Shown here one piece after another: positions 55,104-64,000 of a stretch of DNA of 64,000 nt. Under the pieces are notes generated by a model. The model made no database searches. It was not told the origin of the DNA and was given only the letters and a program-made list of their open reading frames with translations. Source of the DNA: GCA-2689995 sp964529325 (GTDB lineage Bacteria; Fidelibacterota; Marinisomatia; SCGC-AAA003-L08; GCA-2689995); contig CAZGWH010000005.1 in NCBI GenBank assembly GCA_964529325.1, positions 3,343 through 67,342 of the forward strand. The letters are read 5' to 3'. Made by a program: the position numbers and the translations under genes. Position 1 is the first letter of the stretch; every line of letters begins with the position of its first letter.

Positions 55104-55982
55104 ATGCCTAATAGTATGACTGGGTTTGGAAATGCAGAATATTCCAATAATGGAATTACAATTCGTGTAAGCATTAAATCGTTAAATAGTCGGTTTCTAG
55201 ATATTCATTTAAAACTACCTCGTCTATTATATGAATTTGAATCTAGTATAAATACATTAGTAAAAGAATATTTAGAAAGAGGCCGGGTTTCTATTTCAAT
55301 GGAAATTGAATCTGAGACCGATTTATTAGATGAAATTAATTTAGATATGCCTCGATTAAAACAATATATGCGATTAATAAATGAAATTACCTCCGAAATT
55401 CAAAGTATTAATAAACCAAGTATTGAATATTTTTTAAATAATCAAGAAATAGTTAAAAAAGAAACAAAATTAAACAAAGAACAGATTGAAATTTGTCTTA
55501 AAAAAAGTTTAATATTAGGATTACAGGAAACACAGAAATTACGGAAAATAGAGGGGCAAAAATTAATCGATGATTTAACCCTTCGAATTGATATCTCCAA
55601 TAAAATTGTTGAAGAGATTAAATCAATTACTGATTCAACTTGGAATACGCAAATTGAAAAGTATAAAAAAAGAATCGGTAGTTTAATAAATGATGTAAAA
55701 ATTGATGAACAGAGATTAGCTCAAGAGATTGCAATTATTGCAGAAAAAAGAGACATCACTGAAGAAATTATAAGATTTAAAGCTCATACAGAGTTATTCA
55801 AAGATTTTCTTAATGAATCTAATAATCAGATTGGAAAGAAAATGAATTTTCTTTTACAGGAAATAGGTAGAGAAGTTAATACGATCGGTTCAAAAACTGA
55901 TATTACAAAAGTGAGCCATTTAGTTGTTAATTTAAAAAATGAAATTGAAAAAATAAGAGAGCAGGTACAGAATATATTATGA
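55104..55982 (+). CDS. yicC: YicC family endoribonuclease-like protein
   Basis: This 292-residue protein belongs to the YicC family, recently assigned endoribonuclease activity in some bacteria. NSMTGFGNAEY at the N-terminus, the SLNSRFLDIHLKLPR segment and the C-terminal KMNFLLQEIGREVNTIGSK are diagnostic. I chose ATG 55104 because AGGGTG lies 5-10 bases upstream and the conserved start is M-x(2)-SMTGFG; a GTG two codons earlier is possible. It overlaps gmk by 4 bases (ATGA), the common yicC-gmk pairing. Confidence 0.93.
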   Translation: MPNSMTGFGNAEYSNNGITIRVSIKSLNSRFLDIHLKLPRLLYEFESSINTLVKEYLERGRVSISMEIESETDLLDEINLDMPRLKQYMRLINEITSEIQSINKPSIEYFLNNQEIVKKETKLNKEQIEICLKKSLILGLQETQKLRKIEGQKLIDDLTLRIDISNKIVEEIKSITDSTWNTQIEKYKKRIGSLINDVKIDEQRLAQEIAIIAEKRDITEEIIRFKAHTELFKDFLNESNNQIGKKMNFLLQEIGREVNTIGSKTDITKVSHLVVNLKNEIEKIREQVQNIL

Positions 55983-56563
55983 GTGAAGGTAAACTTATTG
56001 TATTATCAGCCCCATCAGGGACTGGTAAAACTTCTGTTTGTAAGGAATTATTAAAAAGAAATCCAAATTGGACATTCTCAATATCGGTAACAACTCGAGA
56101 GCCTAGAGAAGGTGAAGTTGATGGTATTGATTATATTTTTATGGAAGATGAAAAATTTAAACACATGGCTCATTTTGGTGATTTTATTGAATGGGAATGG
56201 GTACATGGTAATAAATATGGTACATTGATGTCAACATTAGATGATTCATTAGATGAAGGTAAAATAATGTTACTTGATATTGATGTTAAAGGTGGAAAAT
56301 CAATTACTGAGGAATTTCCAGATGAAGTTATTTCAATTTTTATTGAACCTCCAGGAGATAATATTACTGAAAAGAAAGAAGTATTGGAGGAAAGATTAAA
56401 ATTAAGAGCTAATACACCGATTACATTAATTAAAAAAAGGTTAAAAAGATTAGATCTTGAGTTGGAATATAAAGATAATTTCCAACATCATTTTATTAAT
56501 TATGATTTAGAAGAAACCACAAACGATATTGAAAATATAATAAAGGAAAATTTAGACAAATGA
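55979..56563 (+). CDS. gmk: Guanylate kinase
   Basis: This 194-residue enzyme phosphorylates GMP to GDP. The P-loop SAPSGTGKTSV is at residues 9-19 and the GMP-binding region has SVTTREPREGEVDGIDYIF. It overlaps yicC and rpoZ by 4 bases each (ATGA junctions), so the three are strongly coupled. The GMP-binding and lid features are normal in length. Confidence 0.96.
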   Translation: MSEGKLIVLSAPSGTGKTSVCKELLKRNPNWTFSISVTTREPREGEVDGIDYIFMEDEKFKHMAHFGDFIEWEWVHGNKYGTLMSTLDDSLDEGKIMLLDIDVKGGKSITEEFPDEVISIFIEPPGDNITEKKEVLEERLKLRANTPITLIKKRLKRLDLELEYKDNFQHHFINYDLEETTNDIENIIKENLDK

Positions 56564-56838
56564 TAGTAACATTACCATTTAGTGAATTAAATAAAATTAA
56601 TGATGATATTTATAAAAGTGTCGTTATTATTGGGAAAAGATCAAAACAAGTTATTGAAGATAGACAAATTAATAAAATTCATGTCATTGATGAGGAAGAA
56701 GACTTTGAGAGTCTAGACAGTGTTCGTGAAATTGAAATTGAAGAATATATTGAAAAAGACAAGGTTATTGTTTCTTCTTTAAAAGAATATATGGCAGGTG
56801 ATCTTGAATGGAAACTTGAACAAACTCAAGATAACTAA
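56560..56838 (+). CDS. rpoZ: DNA-directed RNA polymerase subunit omega
   Basis: This 92-residue protein stabilises beta' in RNA polymerase. DDIYKSVVIIGKRSKQVIEDR is the omega core; the tail is longer and acidic. The gmk-rpoZ arrangement is conserved in many bacteria and in the FCB group. In E. coli omega forms part of a ppGpp site; rel is encoded 2 kb downstream. Assignment relies on the short core and on context. Confidence 0.87.
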   Translation: MIVTLPFSELNKINDDIYKSVVIIGKRSKQVIEDRQINKIHVIDEEEDFESLDSVREIEIEEYIEKDKVIVSSLKEYMAGDLEWKLEQTQDN

Positions 56839-56844
56839 TGAAAA

Positions 56845-57504
56845 ATGAATGGGAGATTGCGTAATCAATGGCTTTTACAGCAAAAAGAATTATACGGTGA
56901 TTCCCTATATTTAGAAAAAAAAGAAAATAATTCGGTTGATGAAAAAACCAATTTAGATGAATTTAAGAATCAAATTAATAATTGTCAAAATTGCAAATTA
57001 AGTTTAAATCGTAAAAATATTGTATTCGGCATCGGTAACCCTGATGCCGATTTAGTTTTCATTGGTATGGCTCCAAACGAAAATGAAGAATTAATTGGTG
57101 AACCTATTGTGGGAGCTGAGGGTGAGTTATTTGATAATATATTAAAAGCAATTAATTTGAATAGAAAAAATATTTATATATTAAATATTTTAAAGTGTAA
57201 ACCTCCTAATAATATAAATATTCAGCAAAATGAAATTGATCAGTGTATACCTTATTTAGATACACAATTAAATTTAATTAATCCTAAATTAATAATTGTT
57301 CTTGGTGAAATTGCAGGGCAAAAATTACTTCAAATTGATATATCCCTTAATGAGATGAGAAAAAATACATATCAATATAATGGAATTGAATTAATGGTAA
57401 CTTATCATCCAGAAACTTTAATAAAAAAATCAAAATTAAAAAGACCGGCATGGGAAGATTTTAAAAAAATGAGAACTAAATATTTAAAAGAGGATAAATT
57501 TTGA
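56845..57504 (+). CDS. Uracil-DNA glycosylase, family 4-like
   Basis: This 219-residue protein resembles family-4 [4Fe-4S] uracil-DNA glycosylases, which remove uracil from DNA. Four cysteines suited to the cluster are Cys47, Cys50, Cys118 and Cys134. GNPDADLVFIG, PIVGAEGELFDNIL and LNILKCKPP match the family. The first active-site motif, usually GEAPG, reads GMAPN (74-78), a departure that may affect catalysis, and the second reads YHPETL. It starts 6 bp after rpoZ; the stop overlaps the dnaB start. Confidence 0.82.
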   Translation: MNGRLRNQWLLQQKELYGDSLYLEKKENNSVDEKTNLDEFKNQINNCQNCKLSLNRKNIVFGIGNPDADLVFIGMAPNENEELIGEPIVGAEGELFDNILKAINLNRKNIYILNILKCKPPNNINIQQNEIDQCIPYLDTQLNLINPKLIIVLGEIAGQKLLQIDISLNEMRKNTYQYNGIELMVTYHPETLIKKSKLKRPAWEDFKKMRTKYLKEDKF

Positions 57505-58862
57505 CAGATCAAAGTTCAGAAGTACGCTTACCTCCTCAATCAGTTGAAGCTGAAAAGGCATTATTAGGATGTGTTTTAATAGAAAGTTCCGCACTTCCTA
57601 AAGTAATAGACAAAGTTCAAGTAGATAGTTTTTATAAACCTGCACATTCAAAAATATATCAGGCAATGTTAGATTTATTTGAAAAAAATGAATCGATAGA
57701 CACAATTACGGTTGTTGATAAATTACAAAAAAATGGTGAATTAGAAAATGTAGGTGGAGCATATTATATTTCTGGATTATCTAATGAAACGGCTTCATCT
57801 GAAAATGTTGAATATTATGGAAAAATTGTAGCTGATAAATCGACATTAAGAAATATTATTGCTACTTCAGTAGATTTATCAACCCTTGCTTATGATGAAA
57901 AAAGTGAGGTGACTGCAATTTTAGATGAAGCAGAAAAAAAATTATTTGCATTATCTCAAAATTTTTCTCGAGGTGGTTTTACTCCAATCAGTAAAAAATT
58001 ACATGATGTTTTAGATAAATGGGGAAATCATAAAAAAGGTGAGTTTATTGGTGTTCCAACGGGTTATACTGATTTAGATAAAAAACTTTCAGGTTTTCAA
58101 AAATCAGATCTAATTATTCTTGCGGGGCGACCATCTATGGGTAAAACAGCCCTTGCTTTAAGCATGGCAAGAAACGCAGCAGTTGAACATAATTTAAAAG
58201 TAGGGGTTTTTAGTCTTGAAATGTCAGTTACCCAATTAACGGAACGATTAATAACTGCTGAGGCTAAAGTAGATAGTCATCTCGTTAGAGATGGGAGATT
58301 ACCTGGAAAAGACTGGAAAAAACTATCTAAAGCTGCTGGGAAATTAAATAAAGCACAAATATTTATTGATGATTCTGCAGATTTGAACATTATGGAATTG
58401 AGAGCAAAAGCAAGAAGATTAAAAGCTGAATTTGGCATTGATGCTTTATTTATAGACTATTTACAATTATTAAATGTACCGGGTAGAACAGAAAGTCGCC
58501 AACAAGAAATTTCATTTATTTCACGATCATTAAAAGCATTAGCAAAAGATTTAGATATCCCTGTTATTGCTTTATCTCAGCTTTCTCGAGCATTGGAGGC
58601 AAGACAGGATAAACGGCCAATGATGTCTGATTTGAGAGAAAGTGGAGCAATTGAGCAAGATGCTGATGTTGTTTTATTTGTATATCGACCAATCGTGTAT
58701 TCAAAAAAAGAAGAAGATGAAGGATTGGGTGAAATTATTATTTCTAAACATAGAAATGGACCAACGGGTATAATAAAAGTTTCATTTGTTGATAAATATG
58801 CTCGGTTTGAAAACATGGAATTTCATGAAGATCAATATAGTAATGATCCTTTCTATGGTTAA
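57501..58862 (+). CDS. dnaB: Replicative DNA helicase DnaB
   Basis: This 453-residue hexameric helicase unwinds DNA at the replication fork. The N-terminal domain starts LPPQSVEAEKALLG; the RecA-like domain has Walker A GRPSMGKT (209-216), SLEMS, and DYLQLL (Walker B). QDKRPMMSDLRESGAIEQDADVV completes the core. The start is TTG at 57501, overlapping the previous gene by 4 bases. No intein or insertion is present. Confidence 0.96.
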   Translation: MTDQSSEVRLPPQSVEAEKALLGCVLIESSALPKVIDKVQVDSFYKPAHSKIYQAMLDLFEKNESIDTITVVDKLQKNGELENVGGAYYISGLSNETASSENVEYYGKIVADKSTLRNIIATSVDLSTLAYDEKSEVTAILDEAEKKLFALSQNFSRGGFTPISKKLHDVLDKWGNHKKGEFIGVPTGYTDLDKKLSGFQKSDLIILAGRPSMGKTALALSMARNAAVEHNLKVGVFSLEMSVTQLTERLITAEAKVDSHLVRDGRLPGKDWKKLSKAAGKLNKAQIFIDDSADLNIMELRAKARRLKAEFGIDALFIDYLQLLNVPGRTESRQQEISFISRSLKALAKDLDIPVIALSQLSRALEARQDKRPMMSDLRESGAIEQDADVVLFVYRPIVYSKKEEDEGLGEIIISKHRNGPTGIIKVSFVDKYARFENMEFHEDQYSNDPFYG

Positions 58863-58865
58863 TTT

Positions 58866-61067
58866 TTGTTAGATTCTTTAAAAAATATATTCCCATTAAA
58901 TGGTGGAAAACCAAGTCCGTTCAATGAAATAATTAATACATTAAATCGCCAAGAAAAAATAAATGATGATACGGAAGCATTTTTATGGAAAGCGTATCAG
59001 TTTGGTGAATCGGCACATATTGATCAAAAAAGAAGATCTGGTGAACCATATTTTAATCATTGTTCAGCTGTAGGTAATATATTAGCTAGTTGGGGATTAG
59101 ATGAAAATACAATAATCGCTGGGTTATTACATGATACAGTTGAAGATACAGATATTTCTCTTGAAAATATTTCTGAAGAATTTAATCAAGAAATTGCTGA
59201 TTTAATTGAAGGAGTTACAAAATTATCTGGGATAAAATTTTATAGTCGTCAACATAAACAGGCTGAAAATTTCATGAAAATGTTTTTATCTGTTGCAAAA
59301 GATATTCGTGTAATTATTATAAAATTTGCTGACCGTTTGCATAATATGAGAACACTTGAACATTTACCATTAATTAAACAACGACGAATAGCAAATGAAA
59401 CAAAAGATGTTTACGCACCATTAGCCCACCGCCTGGGAATGAATAAACTTAAAAGTGATTATGAAGATTTAATATTTAAAACCGTTAAACCAAAGGTATA
59501 TAAAAGATTATTAAAAAAAGTTAAATCAAGTAAGGCTGAAAGAGAAAAATTCTTGAATGATTTTATTCAACCTATTGTTGAAAAATTAGAAAACGACTCA
59601 ATATCGAATAGAATTTTAAAACGAACTAAACATTATTCATCAATTCAAGGCAAAATTATAGCCCGAGGTAAGCCATTTGAAGAAATAATGGATATAATGG
59701 CAATTAGGGTTATTGTTACTAATTTAGAGGATTGCTACACTATTTTAGGTTATATACATGGGCTTTATACTCCTTTACAGGCAAGATTTAAAGATTTTAT
59801 TTCAACTCCAAAAAAGAATGGATACCAATCTTTACATACTACTGTTTTTGGAAAAAATGGGCGTATAGTAGAAATTCAAATTAGAACTGAAGAAATGGAT
59901 AAAACTGCTGAAATTGGAATTGCTGCGCATTGGGCATACAAAGAGGGGCAGGGAAAAAATAAAAAATCAACTAAATCTTTAGATAAACATATTAGTTGGC
60001 TTCGTGAGCTTGTTGAAGTATTACAAGATGAAGATAGAAATGAAGACCCTAAAGAATTTTTACAATTATTGAAAATTGATTTATTTGAACAAGAAATATT
60101 TATTTTTTCTCCTAAGGGTGATGTTTATCAACTTAAAGAAAATTCAACACCTGTAGATTTTGCATTTGAAGTTCATACTGAAGTTGGAATGCATTGTATT
60201 GGCGCCAAAATAAATGGGAAAATTGTACCTTTAAATTCAAAATTAAAAAACGGTGATAGCATTGAAATAATTACTTCAGAAAGTAAAAATCCGAGCTATG
60301 CATGGTTAAAATTTGTTCAAACAATAAAAGCAAAAACAAATATAAAAAAATGGATAAACAAAGAACAAAATAATCAATCCATTTCTTTAGGGAAGGAAAT
60401 ATTAGAGAAAACACTTCGCCGTTTAAAAAAGAAAAAATTATTAAAGGAAATTATTAAATTACCTCAACAATTGGGAGTCAATTCAATTGATCAAGTGTAT
60501 ATTGGAGTTTCAAATGGTTCATTAACAGTTCGAGATATTATTGAGAAATATACTCCACATGAAGTAGAATCAAAAAAAATAGATGACAAACCTTCATTTA
60601 CACAACGATTTTTAGAAAAGGCAAGAGGGAATGCCAAAGGTGTAAATGTTGATGGAATTTCAAATACATTAATGAATTTTGGTAAATGTTGTAATCCAAT
60701 TCCTGGAGAAGAAATAATTGGATATATAACACGAGGGCGTGGAGTTACAATTCATAGAAATTCATGTAAAAACTTACCTGTATTAGATGGTGAAGATCGG
60801 TTTATTGATGTGGATTGGAATGTTTCAAAAAAACAACATTTTTTGGTTCCATTAAAGGTAATTGGTGAAGATCGGAAACATTTTTTAAATAATATTACGG
60901 TCGAATTTTCAAATCAAAATATAAATATTAGTAGTATCGATGCAAAGTCAGAAGATGGCATGGCAACAATAAATATGGTAATTGAAGTGAGAGATAGACG
61001 GCAACTTACCCGAATTAGAAATAAAATTCGAAATGTAAAAGGATTAATTTATCTTGAAAGGATATGA
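58866..61067 (+). CDS. rel: Bifunctional (p)ppGpp synthetase/hydrolase (Rel/SpoT)
   Basis: This 733-residue alarmone enzyme has an HD hydrolase domain with HDTVEDT (His89-Asp90), a synthetase domain (ARFKDFIS, KKNGYQSLHT, EIQIRTEEMD), then TGS (VFSPKGDVYQL-like), the zinc-finger-like CCNPIPGEEIIGYI segment and a C-terminal ACT domain. The RGKP sequence in the synthetase matches the basic RxKD type of bifunctional enzymes, so both activities are expected. The start is TTG at 58866, 3 bp after dnaB. It precedes the HU-like gene by 1 bp. Confidence 0.95.
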   Translation: MLDSLKNIFPLNGGKPSPFNEIINTLNRQEKINDDTEAFLWKAYQFGESAHIDQKRRSGEPYFNHCSAVGNILASWGLDENTIIAGLLHDTVEDTDISLENISEEFNQEIADLIEGVTKLSGIKFYSRQHKQAENFMKMFLSVAKDIRVIIIKFADRLHNMRTLEHLPLIKQRRIANETKDVYAPLAHRLGMNKLKSDYEDLIFKTVKPKVYKRLLKKVKSSKAEREKFLNDFIQPIVEKLENDSISNRILKRTKHYSSIQGKIIARGKPFEEIMDIMAIRVIVTNLEDCYTILGYIHGLYTPLQARFKDFISTPKKNGYQSLHTTVFGKNGRIVEIQIRTEEMDKTAEIGIAAHWAYKEGQGKNKKSTKSLDKHISWLRELVEVLQDEDRNEDPKEFLQLLKIDLFEQEIFIFSPKGDVYQLKENSTPVDFAFEVHTEVGMHCIGAKINGKIVPLNSKLKNGDSIEIITSESKNPSYAWLKFVQTIKAKTNIKKWINKEQNNQSISLGKEILEKTLRRLKKKKLLKEIIKLPQQLGVNSIDQVYIGVSNGSLTVRDIIEKYTPHEVESKKIDDKPSFTQRFLEKARGNAKGVNVDGISNTLMNFGKCCNPIPGEEIIGYITRGRGVTIHRNSCKNLPVLDGEDRFIDVDWNVSKKQHFLVPLKVIGEDRKHFLNNITVEFSNQNINISSIDAKSEDGMATINMVIEVRDRRQLTRIRNKIRNVKGLIYLERI

Positions 61068-61068
61068 T

Positions 61069-61389
61069 ATGAAAACAGCGACATACACACGAAAGGATAT
61101 CGTAAGAAGAGTTTCTGCTCAATTAGGTTTAGGAGACAAAGAAGTAAAAATTGTATTGGATGAAATATTAGATACAATGACCGGTATATTCTTGGAAAAT
61201 CATGATGTATTAAGATTAGAGCTTAGAAACTTTGGAATATTTGAAGTTAAACCGACAAAGGCAAAACCTCGAGCAAGAAATCCGAAAACAAATGAAGAGA
61301 TTTTTGTTCCTGCTCACCGAAAAATTCATTTTAAAGCTGGGAAGATATTAAAAAAAGAATTGAAAAAGGAATATAATCCAAAAGTATGA
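61069..61389 (+). CDS. HU/IHF family DNA-binding protein
   Basis: This 106-residue protein has the HU/IHF fold: TYTRKDIVRRVSAQLGL, the LRLELRNFGIFEV strand and the DNA-binding arm with RARNPKTNEEIFVPAH. I set the start at ATG 61069 because AAAGGA (61057-61062) lies 6 bases ahead; a TTG at 61054 inside rel is less likely. It is about 15 residues longer than E. coli HU. The stop overlaps ruvX (ATGA). Whether it is HU or IHF cannot be decided here. Confidence 0.9.
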   Translation: MKTATYTRKDIVRRVSAQLGLGDKEVKIVLDEILDTMTGIFLENHDVLRLELRNFGIFEVKPTKAKPRARNPKTNEEIFVPAHRKIHFKAGKILKKELKKEYNPKV

Positions 61390-61796
61390 ATCGTATTTTA
61401 GGAGTTGATTATGGAGAAAGAAGAATTGGACTTGCATTATCTGACCCATTAAGTATATTTGCAAAACCTTTTATAACAATTGATAGAAAGATTACCCCTG
61501 ATTTTTATAATGAAATTCAAAAAGTTATTGCCGAAAATTCGGTAAATCAATTAGTGGTAGGTATGCCGTTAAATATGAAAGGGGTAGATTCTAAACAAAC
61601 TATAATTGTCCGAGATTTTGTAGAAAATTTAAAACATAAAGTCTCAATTCCAATTCATATACTCGATGAACGGTTATCTTCTAAATCGGCAGAACAAAGT
61701 TTAATTTTTCAAAATAAATCTCCCTCTCGAAATAAAGCAAATATTGATTCAACGGCAGCTTGTTTAATTTTACAGGAATTTTTAGATTCAAATTAA
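61386..61796 (+). CDS. ruvX: Putative Holliday junction resolvase RuvX (YqgF)
   Basis: This 136-residue RNase H-like protein acts in 16S rRNA 5' processing in E. coli and may resolve Holliday junctions elsewhere. ILGVDYGERRIGLALSD holds the first catalytic Asp; LVVGMPLNMKG, DERLSSKSAEQ and the C-terminal DSTAACLILQEFLD carry the remaining conserved acids. It overlaps the HU-like gene by 4 bases and lnt by one. Confidence 0.93.
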   Translation: MNRILGVDYGERRIGLALSDPLSIFAKPFITIDRKITPDFYNEIQKVIAENSVNQLVVGMPLNMKGVDSKQTIIVRDFVENLKHKVSIPIHILDERLSSKSAEQSLIFQNKSPSRNKANIDSTAACLILQEFLDSN

Positions 61797-63292
61797 TGTT
61801 TTCACTCTCAGTAAATCAAAAATTTATTTTATGTGTATTATCTGGAATAGTTACAGGTTTAGCACATCATCCATTATCACTTGGATTTCTTGCATGGTTT
61901 TCATTAATCCCCTTCCTTTATTCAATTCAAAGCTTATTAACCTATAAAAGAATTATTACTGCGAGTTTTCTATTTGGTTTTAGTTATTCTATCACCCAAA
62001 TTTTTTGGTTATCAATGAATATTGGTACGTCACCAATTATTGCAAAAATAACAATGTTATCAGCTTCATTTTATTTAACTATTTTTCATATTTTATTCGG
62101 GGTAATTTTTTTTAGAATTAAAAAAGTTTCACCATGGATTGGAATGTGGGTAATTGCTATAATTTGGGTTGCAATAGAATATATAAAAAGTTTAGGATTA
62201 CTTGGATTTCCATGGGTTGCTTTAGGAAATACACAGTGGGAATATTTATATCTAATTCAAATATCTGAATATACAGGGGCCTTTGGTGTGAGTTTCTGGG
62301 TAATATTAATTAATATAGGTCTTTTTCAATTATTTAAATTAAAAGAGAGAAAATATATATTTATTACGATAATAATTTTTGCAATCCCTTTTATTTTTGG
62401 TAAATATTTGTTTTTAAATTTACCTCCCTCAACAAACAAAATGAATATTACATTAATTCAACCAAATATTCACTTAAATGATAAATGGGGTCGGGGACCA
62501 ATTAAAAATTTAAATCATATCATTGAAACATCAAAAATGTTTATAAATGATTCAACAGAGCTATTAATTTGGCCAGAAACAGCAGTGACTACCTTTTTAA
62601 AAGTTGATAGTAAAACTGAAGTGTTAATAAGAGATTTTCTGCAAGAAAATTCATTTGATCTTTTAACTGGATTTCCTGAAATTGTAAAAACGAAAGATGG
62701 GAAAAAATATTATAACTCAATTGGACAATTAAATAATGAAGGTGTAATTCAATCATATCAAAAAATTCACCCTGTACCAATGGCGGAACATATACCATTA
62801 TCATCCGTATTCCCATCACTTAAGAAGTTAAATTTAGGTCAAGCAAATTGGGATATTGGAGAAAATTATACACTTTTTAATACAAATGGTATAAATTATT
62901 CAGGGGTCATTTGTTATGAATCAACATATCCCTCACTTGTGCGTAAATTTGTTAAAAATGGAGCTGAATTTATTGCAGTATTGGTCAATGATGGTTGGTA
63001 TGAAACTCCGCCAGAACCTCAACAACATGCAAGCCAATCTATATTTAGAGCAATAGAGAATAGAAGAGTTGTAGTTCGGTCAGCAAATACAGGAATTTCA
63101 ATGGTTATTGATTCCTCAGGAGAAATAATAGAAGAAACAACATTAAATGAAAAAGTTGGTATTTCTTCAACAATTCATTTATATAATGAATTAACATTTT
63201 ATTCAAAATATGGAGATATATTTTCTTGGATAATGTTAATTTTTACATTTGGTTTATTAGGAATAAAATTAAAAAGGACAGAAATTGATTAA
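61796..63292 (+). CDS. lnt: Apolipoprotein N-acyltransferase
   Basis: This 498-residue inner-membrane enzyme adds the third acyl chain to lipoproteins. About seven hydrophobic helices flank a nitrilase-like periplasmic domain with catalytic Glu261 (IWPETA), Lys323 (YQKIHPVPMAEHIPL) and Cys373 (VICYES). I chose ATG 61796 (TAATG overlap with ruvX) rather than an in-frame upstream ATG at 61760 that would lie inside ruvX. Lnt fits with the lipoproteins predicted here, such as the DUF885 protein. It overlaps the DUF5683 gene by 8 bases. Confidence 0.93.
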   Translation: MFSLSVNQKFILCVLSGIVTGLAHHPLSLGFLAWFSLIPFLYSIQSLLTYKRIITASFLFGFSYSITQIFWLSMNIGTSPIIAKITMLSASFYLTIFHILFGVIFFRIKKVSPWIGMWVIAIIWVAIEYIKSLGLLGFPWVALGNTQWEYLYLIQISEYTGAFGVSFWVILINIGLFQLFKLKERKYIFITIIIFAIPFIFGKYLFLNLPPSTNKMNITLIQPNIHLNDKWGRGPIKNLNHIIETSKMFINDSTELLIWPETAVTTFLKVDSKTEVLIRDFLQENSFDLLTGFPEIVKTKDGKKYYNSIGQLNNEGVIQSYQKIHPVPMAEHIPLSSVFPSLKKLNLGQANWDIGENYTLFNTNGINYSGVICYESTYPSLVRKFVKNGAEFIAVLVNDGWYETPPEPQQHASQSIFRAIENRRVVVRSANTGISMVIDSSGEIIEETTLNEKVGISSTIHLYNELTFYSKYGDIFSWIMLIFTFGLLGIKLKRTEID

Positions 63293-63887
63293 AAAAATCT
63301 TAATAGTTTTGGTATTTTTTTCAACTGTATTATGTGTGGAACAATCAAAATTATCAATGGTAAAGTCATTGGTAATTCCGGGTTGGGGGCAATTAGAAGA
63401 GGGTGATTTTAAATCAGCTAAACAATTTTTTGTACAAGAAAGTGTTTTAATTCTGTCTTTTTTAGGTACATTTTGGACAAGTAATCATTATGAAAAATCA
63501 TATATTGCTTATGCGAATGAATATGCCGGAATTGATTTATCAGGTATGTCCTTACAAATGGCAGTTGATGTAGGGAATTATCCATCACTTTCGGACTTTA
63601 ATGAAAATAAAGAACGGCAACGCCAATTTAATTTAGTATTAGATGAAAATAATCCTAATTTTCACTGGGAGTGGGAAAATAATGAAGATAGAAATAAATT
63701 TGATAAAATGAGAATTACATCAAGTTTATCTTCTAAAGTAGGCAGTTTTATTATTGGCGGATTAATTAGTCACCATATAATCTCAACCATTCATGTTAAA
63801 TATATACAAAATAAAAAAATCCCTCGATTAGGAATAAACATGCTTTCTAATGGGAGTAAATCTGTATCATTAATTTGGACTTTTTAA
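63285..63887 (+). CDS. DUF5683-like envelope protein
   Basis: This 200-residue protein has a signal peptide (MIKKILIVLVFFSTVLC) and the MVKSLVIPGWGQLEEGDFKSA segment typical of DUF5683 proteins, with hydrophobic segments near residues 48-64 and at the GSFIIGGLISHHII stretch. The start is TTG at 63285, within lnt. Cys17 at the signal end could make it a lipoprotein. Function is unknown; related proteins are widespread in the Bacteroidota/FCB group. Confidence 0.7.
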   Translation: MIKKILIVLVFFSTVLCVEQSKLSMVKSLVIPGWGQLEEGDFKSAKQFFVQESVLILSFLGTFWTSNHYEKSYIAYANEYAGIDLSGMSLQMAVDVGNYPSLSDFNENKERQRQFNLVLDENNPNFHWEWENNEDRNKFDKMRITSSLSSKVGSFIIGGLISHHIISTIHVKYIQNKKIPRLGINMLSNGSKSVSLIWTF

Positions 63888-63950
63888 ATCTCTTTGTTGT
63901 TCCAAAAACATAAAGTCCTGTAATTTTAATGCTCTGTTAATAGAGAATTT

Positions 63951-64000
<50 letters not shown>

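Noticed and set aside
61760..61795. Earlier ATG for lnt
   Set aside because: It lies inside ruvX, and the TAATG junction at 61794-61798 gives a normal coupled start.

Overview
The window is AT-rich, gene-dense bacterial chromosome. Almost everything is on the + strand, spacers are short, and many starts are TTG. It opens inside rplA and ends inside a tRNA-Arg gene. A PorV/PorQ-like barrel protein, a decayed C-terminal domain of the type IX secretion (T9SS) sorting type, DUF5683 and DUF885 proteins and an RpsP with a long charged tail point to the FCB superphylum (Bacteroidota and relatives, for example Marinimicrobia-like lineages). I cannot place it more precisely from the sequence alone.

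1-27760: one uninterrupted information-processing array. The rplA-rplJ-rplL-rpoB-rpoC cluster runs directly into the str, S10, spc and alpha ribosomal operons (rpsL to rplQ), with secY, map and infA included and adk absent. A strong intrinsic terminator follows rplQ, but it lies inside the signal-peptide coding region of the next gene, a GHL10-type glycosidase-like protein.

28894-35893: catabolic and envelope genes. These are urocanate hydratase (hutU), imidazolonepropionase (hutI), a DUF885 metallopeptidase-like lipoprotein, phenylalanine 4-hydroxylase and a small HMA-domain metal chaperone. The last gene is the most interesting in the window. It encodes an outer-membrane barrel protein whose reading frame contains two in-frame TGA codons (positions 34889 and 34898) just after the signal peptide. 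A hairpin with a GGTC loop begins 12 nt after the second TGA, the geometry of a bacterial SECIS element. The predicted mature N-terminus carries a Sec-x-x-Sec (UxxU) motif. The same window encodes SelA and SelB (48309-51556), so the organism should be able to decode UGA as selenocysteine.

36037-42465: an accessory stretch after tRNA-Phe. It holds an ImuB-like Y-family polymerase without its catalytic acidic residues, DnaE2, and a convergent SRAP (YedK/HMCES-like) protein, together a DNA-damage tolerance cassette without ImuA. Then come decaying sequence, a DUF4395 membrane protein with an unresolved start, and a frameshifted sorting-domain remnant.

42466-63887: two housekeeping runs. The first is ffh-rpsP-khpA-rimM-trmD-rplS, closed by a terminator. 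The second is a long overlapping set: GAF/HD-GYP protein, small unknown protein, selA, selB, mutS, PorV-like protein, yicC, gmk, rpoZ, family-4 uracil-DNA glycosylase, dnaB, rel, HU-like protein, ruvX, lnt and a DUF5683 protein. The PorV-like gene appears to start at ATT 54147, which restores a signal peptide.
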